From Acidaminococcales bacterium (GTDB taxonomy: Bacteria > Bacillota > Negativicutes > Acidaminococcales > JAISLQ01), in NCBI GenBank assembly GCA_031275255.1, contig JAISPA010000155.1, forward strand, positions 1 to 5,129: 5,129 nt of DNA. The letters run 5' to 3'. Positions 1 through 5,129 of the stretch are shown here, one piece after another. Both the position numbers and the translations under genes were made by a program. Position 1 is the first letter of the stretch. Every line of letters begins with the position of its first letter. The notes beneath the pieces are model-generated. The model made no database searches, had not been told where the DNA came from, and saw only the letters and a list, made by a program, of their open reading frames with translations.

Positions 1-411
1 CTTAAAGACGGCGTGCTGGAGGCGATCGTTACAGACCACGCGCCGCACGCCTATGAGGAAAAAGACGTGGAATTCCGTTACGCACCCAATGGGTTTGCCG
101 GGCTGGAAACATCTGTGGCGGTAGTCTTGACGGAACTTTATCATACAGGGCTCTTTACGCTCGGCGAAATAGTTGACAGGATGAGCGCCGCGCCGGCGCG
201 GATATTTTCCCTCGCCGCCGGCAATCTTAAACCGGGAGCGAGGGCTGACGTGACAATAATTGACCTTGATAAAGAGTGGACGGTGGACAGCGGCAAATTT
301 TACACCCGCGGGCGGGTTACGCCTTTTGACGGAAAAAAATGCCGGGGCAAAGCGGTTGCCGCCGTAGTATCGGGGAAGTTCGTAATGAAAGACGGTGTGG
401 TAATTGACTGA
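1..411 (+). CDS. pyrC: Dihydroorotase, C-terminal part (5' end outside window)
   Basis: This is the last 136 residues of a dihydroorotase, the zinc amidohydrolase that reversibly cyclises N-carbamoyl-L-aspartate to L-dihydroorotate, the third step of UMP synthesis in the cytoplasm. The frame is open from base 1 to the TGA at 409-411. The fragment opens with the family signature TDHAPH (fragment residues 11-16), whose Asp is the catalytic acid/base of the amidohydrolase fold and closes the metal-binding barrel. It continues with NGFAGLET (about 26-33), the helix ending in PARIF, the ADVTIIDLD strand of the small beta domain and a GRVTPFDG motif near the end, all typical of the bacterial class I enzyme. 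Such enzymes are about 425-430 residues long, so roughly 290 N-terminal residues, including the first metal-binding His-x-His, lie to the left. The last 8 bases overlap carA. No frameshift or missing motif is visible in the part shown. Confidence 0.95.
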   Translation, partial: LKDGVLEAIVTDHAPHAYEEKDVEFRYAPNGFAGLETSVAVVLTELYHTGLFTLGEIVDRMSAAPARIFSLAAGNLKPGARADVTIIDLDKEWTVDSGKFYTRGRVTPFDGKKCRGKAVAAVVSGKFVMKDGVVID

Positions 412-1477
412 AAAGGGCGGCAAACTTGTCCTGAAAGACGGCAGCGTTTATAAAGGGCGCTTTTTAGGCGGTGCGCCGGGGGTAGGCGAAGTGGTATTCA
501 ATACCGCCATGACAGGTTATCAGGAAACGCTTACAGACCCTTCTTATTGCGGCCAGATAGTTGTTATGACCTATCCTTTGATCGGCAATTACGGCGTGAA
601 TGAGCTCTACAAACAAGCGTCCAAATCCTATTTTCGCGGTTATATTGTGAGCGAGCTGTGCGAACGGCCGAGTAATTGGCGCTCACGGGGCACGATAGGG
701 GATTTTCTGCTGGAAGAGAAAATCCCCTGCCTTTACGGAGTGGATACGCGGGCGCTCACGCGGCGCATACGCACCGAAGGGACGTTGTGGGGGGCAATTG
801 CCCCTTCCGATACGGATGAGGCGGAGATCGGCCGGCTGCTCGCGCTGCCGGAAGAGAGGCTTTTAGTCAGGGAAGTAACCATAAAGCGGCCGGAAAAAAT
901 AAGTCAGGGCGGCAAACGGATAGCCTTTTTAGATTTCGGCGCCAAACGCGCTATGATCGATGACCTTTGCGCATACGGCTACGATATGACCCTTTATCCG
1001 GCTTACACCGAAGCCGAAAAGATACTGGCGGACGCGCCGGACGGCGTATTTTTGTCCAACGGGCCGGGTGACCCCAAAGCCTTGCCGGAAATAATCGGCA
1101 ATGTAAAAGCGCTTACGGAAAGCGGCAAGCCGATCTTCGGCATTTGCCTCGGCTACCAGTTGATTTGTCTTGCCTTGGGCGGCGACACCTACAAAATGAA
1201 GTTTGGGCATCGGGGGGTAAACCATCCGGTAAAAGACCTGCAACTAAATAAAATCGTCATAACTTCACAAAATCACGGTTATGCGGTGAACGAAGAATCG
1301 CTATGCGGCACGGGGCTGAAAGTTACCCACCGCAACGTCAATGACGGGACGTTGGAAGGAGTCGCCCACGAGCATAAGCCAATCTTCGCCGTGCAGTATC
1401 ATCCCGAGGCGTCTCCCGGACCCGACGGGCATGAATATCTGTTTGAGCGCTTCAACAAGCTGATCGGGGGACGGTAA
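404..1477 (+). CDS. carA: Carbamoyl-phosphate synthetase small (glutaminase) subunit
   Basis: The 357-residue product is the amidotransferase subunit of carbamoyl-phosphate synthetase. It hydrolyses glutamine and passes ammonia through a tunnel to CarB. Length is normal for the family. Residues 1 to about 165 form the CarA-specific N-terminal domain, with [15 protein letters not shown] (35-48) and [12 protein letters not shown] (112-123) conserved. Residues from about 170 form a class I glutamine amidotransferase domain: SNGPGDP (218-224), nucleophile Cys248 in GICLGYQ, QNHGYAV, and His333 and Glu335 in HPEASPGP, so the catalytic triad is intact. The TTG start at 404 is close to forced: TAA at 401-403 lies directly upstream in frame, there is no ATG or GTG until residue 37, and the conserved first strand (KLVLKDG) begins at residue 7. 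The start overlaps the pyrC end by 8 bases, with only a weak GGTG (394-397) as a ribosome site, which suggests coupling to pyrC translation. In a pyr operon this gene is also called pyrAA. Confidence 0.97.
   Translation: MTEKGGKLVLKDGSVYKGRFLGGAPGVGEVVFNTAMTGYQETLTDPSYCGQIVVMTYPLIGNYGVNELYKQASKSYFRGYIVSELCERPSNWRSRGTIGDFLLEEKIPCLYGVDTRALTRRIRTEGTLWGAIAPSDTDEAEIGRLLALPEERLLVREVTIKRPEKISQGGKRIAFLDFGAKRAMIDDLCAYGYDMTLYPAYTEAEKILADAPDGVFLSNGPGDPKALPEIIGNVKALTESGKPIFGICLGYQLICLALGGDTYKMKFGHRGVNHPVKDLQLNKIVITSQNHGYAVNEESLCGTGLKVTHRNVNDGTLEGVAHEHKPIFAVQYHPEASPGPDGHEYLFERFNKLIGGR
1466..1471 (+). promoter_or_regulatory. Likely ribosome binding site of carB
   Basis: GGGGGA lies 7 bases upstream of the carB ATG, inside the last codons of carA. 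It is a purine-rich, imperfect Shine-Dalgarno match at normal spacing, and supports the ATG at 1479 as the start. Because it is read by ribosomes finishing carA one base upstream of the carB start, coupled translation of the two subunits is likely (inference). Confidence 0.55.
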
Positions 1478-1478
1478 A

Positions 1479-4400
1479 ATGCCGAAAAAACAACATGTCA
1501 AAAAAGTGCTGGTCATAGGTTCCGGCCCTATCGTCATCGGACAGGCGGCGGAATTTGACTACGCTGGCACACAGGCTTGCCGCGCCCTAAAAGAGGAAGG
1601 GCTGGAGGTCGTGCTGGTCAACAGCAATCCGGCGACCATCATGACGGACGCAAATATCGCCGATCGGGTGTATATAGAACCGCTGACGGTGGAATTTTTG
1701 GAAACCATAATCAAAAAAGAACAGCCGGACGGCCTTCTGGCTACCCTTGGCGGGCAGACCGGGCTGAATATGGCGGTAGAGCTTGAAAGGCGCGGCGCGC
1801 TGGCCGAATACGGCGTCGAGCTTTTGGGTACGTCGGCCGCTAGCATCAAAAAGGCGGAAGACCGCGAACTTTTCAAGGAAACCATGGAAAAGATCGGCGA
1901 ACCCGTGCCGGAAAGCACTATCGTCGAGACTGTTTACGCCGCCCGGCAATTCGCCCGCGAAGTAGGCTTTCCGCTCATCGTGCGCCCGGCCTATACACTG
2001 GGCGGCACCGGCGGCGGGATAGCCACGGACGAGGATGAACTGATCGAAATTACCAACGTGGGGTTAAAATACAGCCTGATCGGACAGGCGCTGATCGAGC
2101 GCAGCGTCGCCGGCTGGAAGGAATTGGAATATGAGGTCATAAGAGATGCCGCCGACAATTGCGTAACCATTTGCAGCATGGAAAACCTTGACCCGGTCGG
2201 CGTGCATACCGGCGACAGCGTGGTCGTCGCTCCCGCGCAGACCCTGTCCGACCGTGAGCTGATGATGCTCCGGAGCGCCTCCATCAGGATTATTCGTGCG
2301 CTCGGCGTCGAAGGCGGCTGCAATGTGCAGTACGCGCTTGATCCTTACTCGGAAAAATATTACGTTATCGAAGTCAATCCCCGCGTCAGCCGTTCCAGCG
2401 CCCTGGCGTCCAAAGCCACAGGCTACCCGATCGCCAAGGTTGCCAGTAAAATCGCCGTCGGCTATCTTCTCGACGAAATTGAAAACGCTGTAACCAAAAA
2501 AACCAAAGCCTGTTTTGAACCTTCCATAGACTATGTCGTAATAAAATTCCCGCGCTGGCCTTTTGACAAATTTGCCAACGCCGACAGGGCGCTTGGCACT
2601 CAGATGAAGGCGACCGGTGAAGTTATGGCGATCGACCGTTCTTTGGAAGGGGCTATTTTAAAGGCGGCGAGATCTTTGGAAATAGGCGCCGATCATCTTT
2701 GGCTGCCGGAAATAGCCGTCCTCCCCGATGCGGAATTGTTTGGCCTGATAAAAAATATCACCGACGAGCGTTTTTTTGTCATAGCCGAGGCCCTGCGCCG
2801 GGGGAAGCCGTTGGAGGAAATACATAAAACAACGGCAATTGACCGGTTTTTTCTGCAAAAAATATTAAATATCGTAGCTATGGAGAAACTGCTGGCGGAA
2901 AGGGAGCTGGACGAAACATTGCTGCTAGGGGCGAAAAAATATGGGTTTTCCGACCCGGCGATCGCCCGCCTTTGCGGTAAGACGGCGTCCGCCGTGCGTG
3001 AGGCGAGGAAACAATACGCTGTATTGCCCGCCTATAAAATGGTCGATACCTGCGCGGCTGAATTTGAGGCGGCAACTCCGTATTATTACTCGGTCTACGG
3101 CGCGGAGGACGAGGTAGAGAGAACTGCAAGACCCAAAATCGTTGTATTGGGTTCCGGCCCGATCCGTATCGGGCAGGGCATAGAATTTGACTATTGCTCG
3201 GTACATTCCGTCTGGGCGCTCAAAGAGCTTGGCTATGAAACGGTAATTATCAACAACAATCCGGAAACGGTGAGCACGGATTTTGACACCGCGGATCGCC
3301 TGTATTTTGAGCCGCTGACACTTGAAGACGTGCTCAACGTCGTAGACAAAGAACGCCCGGAAGGCGTGATTGTCCAGTTCGGCGGCCAGACGGCGATCAA
3401 CCTGGCCGGGCCGCTTGCCGCTTGCGGCGTCAAGATCATCGGCTCCACGGTCGAAAGCATTGACATGGCCGAAGACCGCGAAAAATTCGATGAACTGCTG
3501 ACCAAACTCAACATACCGCGTCCCCGGGGCTTTACGGTTTTCGATATAGACGGTGCGCTGAAAGCGGCCGCGGCGGTTAATTATCCGGTAATGGTGCGTC
3601 CCTCCTACGTTCTGGGCGGACGCGCCATGGAAATAGTATATAACGAGGACGAACTGCGCCAATATATGACCGGCGCCGTAAAAGCCTCGCAAGAGCATCC
3701 CGTGCTGGTGGATCATTACCTCTTGGGCACGGAAGTAGAAGTCGATGCGATTTGCGACGGCAAAGACACGCTTATTCCCGGGATAATGGAACATATTGAG
3801 CGGGCAGGCATCCATTCCGGCGACAGCATAGCCGTATATCCGCCGCGCAGCCTGTCCGAGCGGGTAATCCGCAGCGTTATTGACTTTACCAATCGCATAG
3901 CGCGCGGGCTGGAAGTCAAAGGCATGCTGAACATCCAGTATATAGTCAAAAACGACGAAGTATTTGTCATAGAAGTTAACCCGCGTTCCAGCCGCACGGT
4001 GCCGTTTTTGAGCAAAGTAACGGGCATTCCCATGGTAAACGCCGCGACCAAAGCCGCGCTCGGGCAAAAAATAAGGCAGCTCGGGTACAAGCCTGGCCTG
4101 CGCCTGTTCCCCGATTATTATGCGATAAAAGCGCCGGTGTTTTCCTTTGCGAAAATGCACAACGTCGATATAACATTGGGGCCGGAAATGAAATCCACAG
4201 GCGAGGTGATGGGCGTTGACAACAAATTCTCGCGCGCCCTTTATAAAGCCTGCGTAGCTTCCGGCATCAATGTTCCGGACGAGGGGACGATACTCTTTAC
4301 CATCGCCGATAAAGATAAAGAAGAAGCGTTGGCCGTCGCCAAAGGTTTCTATGACCTTGGCTATATGATTACGGCGACGAAAGGCACGGCGGAATTTTTC

Positions 4401-4700
4401 GTCAAAAACGGCATTGACGCGCAAACGGCCGCAAAAGTCAGCGAAGGGTCTCCTAACCTTCTGGATGAGATCAAAAAAGGCAAAATAAACATGGTTATAA
4501 ACACCATAAGCAAAGGCTCGGCCTATGAACGGGACGGCTTTAATATAAGGCGCGCCACGGTGGAACACGCGATACCGTGCCTTACCTCTGTGGACACGGC
4601 CAAAGCCATTCTTGGCGTTATGTCAGTTATGAGGCGCCGCCGTTTGGTCAGCGTTATTGCTTTACAAGATCTTTTATGGGCAGGTGATGAGCTTGAGTAG
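1479..4700 (+). CDS. carB: Carbamoyl-phosphate synthetase large subunit
   Basis: The 1073-residue product (the usual family length) is the synthetase subunit. It makes carbamoyl phosphate from bicarbonate, ammonia supplied by CarA, and two ATP. Residues 1-400 are the carboxyphosphate half: a [15 protein letters not shown] start (14-28), Arg129 in AEDRE, the ATP-grasp loop [12 protein letters not shown] (169-180), and EVNPRVSR (298-305) with metal-binding Glu298 and Asn300. Residues about 401-548 are the oligomerisation domain. Residues 551 to about 932 are the carbamate-phosphorylating half, repeating the same motifs ([15 protein letters not shown] 558-572, [10 protein letters not shown] 707-716, EVNPRSSR 832-839). 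Residues about 935-1073 are the MGS-like effector domain. Lys947, Thr967, Thr970, Lys986 and Asn1008 line up with E. coli UMP/IMP-site residues, whereas ornithine ligands Glu892 and Tyr1040 of E. coli appear as Ala885 and Cys1034 (alignment from memory). ATG at 1479 follows the carA stop by one base. In a pyr operon the gene is also called pyrAB. Confidence 0.98.
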   Translation: MPKKQHVKKVLVIGSGPIVIGQAAEFDYAGTQACRALKEEGLEVVLVNSNPATIMTDANIADRVYIEPLTVEFLETIIKKEQPDGLLATLGGQTGLNMAVELERRGALAEYGVELLGTSAASIKKAEDRELFKETMEKIGEPVPESTIVETVYAARQFAREVGFPLIVRPAYTLGGTGGGIATDEDELIEITNVGLKYSLIGQALIERSVAGWKELEYEVIRDAADNCVTICSMENLDPVGVHTGDSVVVAPAQTLSDRELMMLRSASIRIIRALGVEGGCNVQYALDPYSEKYYVIEVNPRVSRSSALASKATGYPIAKVASKIAVGYLLDEIENAVTKKTKACFEPSIDYVVIKFPRWPFDKFANADRALGTQMKATGEVMAIDRSLEGAILKAARSLEIGADHLWLPEIAVLPDAELFGLIKNITDERFFVIAEALRRGKPLEEIHKTTAIDRFFLQKILNIVAMEKLLAERELDETLLLGAKKYGFSDPAIARLCGKTASAVREARKQYAVLPAYKMVDTCAAEFEAATPYYYSVYGAEDEVERTARPKIVVLGSGPIRIGQGIEFDYCSVHSVWALKELGYETVIINNNPETVSTDFDTADRLYFEPLTLEDVLNVVDKERPEGVIVQFGGQTAINLAGPLAACGVKIIGSTVESIDMAEDREKFDELLTKLNIPRPRGFTVFDIDGALKAAAAVNYPVMVRPSYVLGGRAMEIVYNEDELRQYMTGAVKASQEHPVLVDHYLLGTEVEVDAICDGKDTLIPGIMEHIERAGIHSGDSIAVYPPRSLSERVIRSVIDFTNRIARGLEVKGMLNIQYIVKNDEVFVIEVNPRSSRTVPFLSKVTGIPMVNAATKAALGQKIRQLGYKPGLRLFPDYYAIKAPVFSFAKMHNVDITLGPEMKSTGEVMGVDNKFSRALYKACVASGINVPDEGTILFTIADKDKEEALAVAKGFYDLGYMITATKGTAEFFVKNGIDAQTAAKVSEGSPNLLDEIKKGKINMVINTISKGSAYERDGFNIRRATVEHAIPCLTSVDTAKAILGVMSVMRRRRLVSVIALQDLLWAGDELE
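1506..2678 (+). repeat. Internal duplication of carB, copy A (carboxyphosphate half)
   Basis: Residues 10-400 of CarB correspond in order to residues 554-930. Matching pairs are [43 protein letters not shown]-type GGQT loops, [38 protein letters not shown] and [22 protein letters not shown]. This is the ancient gene duplication known for all large subunits of this enzyme. The copies are clearly related as protein but strongly diverged as DNA, so it is not a recombination-prone nucleotide repeat. The boundaries are approximate. Confidence 0.8.
3138..4268 (+). repeat. Internal duplication of carB, copy B (carbamoyl-phosphate half)
   Basis: This is the second ATP-grasp half of CarB (residues 554-930), homologous to residues 10-400. 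It binds the second ATP and phosphorylates carbamate. It differs from copy A in the glycine-rich loop: [11 protein letters not shown] replaces [10 protein letters not shown], the usual difference between the two halves. Boundaries are approximate. Confidence 0.8.
4682..4688 (+). promoter_or_regulatory. Candidate ribosome binding site of pyrK that bears on its start
   Basis: AGGTGAT matches the 3' half of the extended Shine-Dalgarno sequence (complement of ATCACCT at the 16S rRNA 3' end). It overlaps the ATG at 4687, so it cannot serve that codon at normal spacing, but its GG core lies 8 bases before the in-frame TTG at 4693. It lies in the last codons of carB. Confidence 0.45.
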
Positions 4701-5129
4701 GAAATTTGTAGAATCGGCTGCGGTGCTCTCCAATACCTGTTTGGGTAACGATGTGTACAGCCTTGCGTTGGACGCGCCGCAAATCTGCTGGGAAGCGAAA
4801 CCGGGACAATTTGTCGGGGTGAAGACAGGCTGGGAGCAATCGCCTTTCCTGCGCCGCCCGCTGTCGGTGGCCGATGCCGTGGACGGCCGGGTGATCATAA
4901 TCTACAGGGCGCTGGGCGTTGGCACAAACTGGCTGTCCGCCCGCCGGGAAGGAGAAAGGGTCGACATCATGGGCCCTTTGGGGCACGGGTTCACACTCCA
5001 GGCGAAGCGGCCTCTTTTGGTGGGCGGCGGAATTGGCATCGCGCCTTTGCTCGGCGTGGCGCGGGGTTTTGCCGGCCGCTCCGGCAGCGGCATTTTGCTG
5101 GCCGGGCGCAACAAAGACGAAATAACTTA
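4687..5129 (+). CDS. pyrK: Dihydroorotate dehydrogenase B, electron-transfer subunit, N-terminal part (3' end outside window)
   Basis: The open frame continues to the window edge without a stop: 147 complete codons, a little over half of a protein usually about 250-260 residues long. PyrK carries FAD and a [2Fe-2S] cluster and passes electrons from the FMN subunit PyrD to NAD+ as dihydroorotate is oxidised to orotate. Visible motifs of the ferredoxin-NADP reductase-like fold are KPGQFVGV (39-46), the FAD-binding RRPLSV (56-61), [10 protein letters not shown] (71-80), GPLGHGF (96-102) and the nucleotide-binding GGGIGIAP (113-120). The Cys residues that hold the iron-sulphur cluster are in the C-terminal part, outside the window. 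The start is ATG 4687 (14-base overlap with carB) or TTG 4693 (8-base overlap); the second has the better placed ribosome site. Either gives a normal short N-terminus. The neighbouring carB and pyrC agree with a pyr operon, and pyrD is expected next. Confidence 0.93.
   Translation, partial: MSLSRKFVESAAVLSNTCLGNDVYSLALDAPQICWEAKPGQFVGVKTGWEQSPFLRRPLSVADAVDGRVIIIYRALGVGTNWLSARREGERVDIMGPLGHGFTLQAKRPLLVGGGIGIAPLLGVARGFAGRSGSGILLAGRNKDEIT

Noticed and set aside
929..1243. Minus-strand open frame of 104 codons inside carA
   Set aside because: It lies wholly under a certain carA coding region, including the catalytic Cys motif, shows no recognisable domain and has no intergenic room for expression signals.
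1475..1481. Possible promoter, attenuator or terminator between genes
   Set aside because: The largest gap in the window is one base (1478), and the other junctions overlap. There is no stem followed by a T-run and no space for a leader, so PyrR-type control must lie outside the window if it exists.
1559..2323. Several overlapping minus- and plus-strand open frames of 60-120 codons within the first half of carB
   Set aside because: They overlap each other and carB, are low-complexity Ser/Pro/Arg-rich translations typical of GC-rich off-frame reading, and match no family I recognise.
4654..5125. Off-frame plus- and minus-strand open frames of about 68-110 codons over the carB end and pyrK
   Set aside because: The frame starting at 4687 or 4693 carries the PyrK motifs RRPLSV, GPLGHGF and GGGIGIAP, so the others are shadows.
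1..5129. Hidden mobile element, CRISPR array, RNA gene or undescribed system
   Set aside because: Every base is accounted for by four conserved pyrimidine genes in uninterrupted frames. There are no regularly spaced repeats, no transposase-like frames, no tRNA-like folds seen, and no abrupt change in base or codon use.

Overview
The window lies entirely inside a de novo pyrimidine (UMP) biosynthesis operon read on the + strand. Four genes follow one another with essentially no untranslated DNA: the 3' end of pyrC (dihydroorotase), complete carA/pyrAA and carB/pyrAB (the two subunits of glutamine-dependent carbamoyl-phosphate synthetase), and the 5' end of pyrK (electron-transfer subunit of class 1B dihydroorotate dehydrogenase). 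The gene order pyrC-carA-carB-pyrK is the arrangement known from Bacillota (Firmicutes), and PyrK is itself a mark of NAD-linked dihydroorotate dehydrogenases typical of that phylum. By eye the DNA is moderately GC-rich with many GCC, GGC and CCG codons. A higher-GC anaerobic lineage such as the Negativicutes or a clostridial relative would fit, but this is inference and the genus cannot be named from the sequence.

Layout: bases 1-411 are the C-terminal third of PyrC. carA (404-1477) begins at a TTG inside the last codons of pyrC. carB (1479-4700) begins one base after the carA stop. pyrK starts inside the end of carB (ATG at 4687 or TTG at 4693) and runs off the right edge. Three junctions with 8-14 bases of overlap or a 1-base gap indicate one polycistronic mRNA with translational coupling. 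No intergenic stretch can hold a promoter, attenuator, riboswitch or terminator; any PyrR-type leader control would lie upstream of the window.

How the genes work together: CarA releases ammonia from glutamine and channels it to CarB, which uses two ATP and bicarbonate to make carbamoyl phosphate. Aspartate carbamoyltransferase (pyrB, not in view, probably upstream) makes carbamoyl aspartate, PyrC closes it to dihydroorotate, and PyrK with PyrD (probably just downstream) oxidises this to orotate using NAD+. The CarB effector domain keeps the residues associated with UMP binding, but positions associated with ornithine activation in the E. coli enzyme are changed. This fits a synthetase devoted to pyrimidines.

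This is a conserved housekeeping region. I found no mobile element, CRISPR array, RNA gene, defence system or unexplained coding region. The observations worth a second look are modest: start-codon choice and coupling, effector-site residues, a long antisense open frame that is best read as a codon-usage artefact, and two short perfect inverted repeats within coding sequence.
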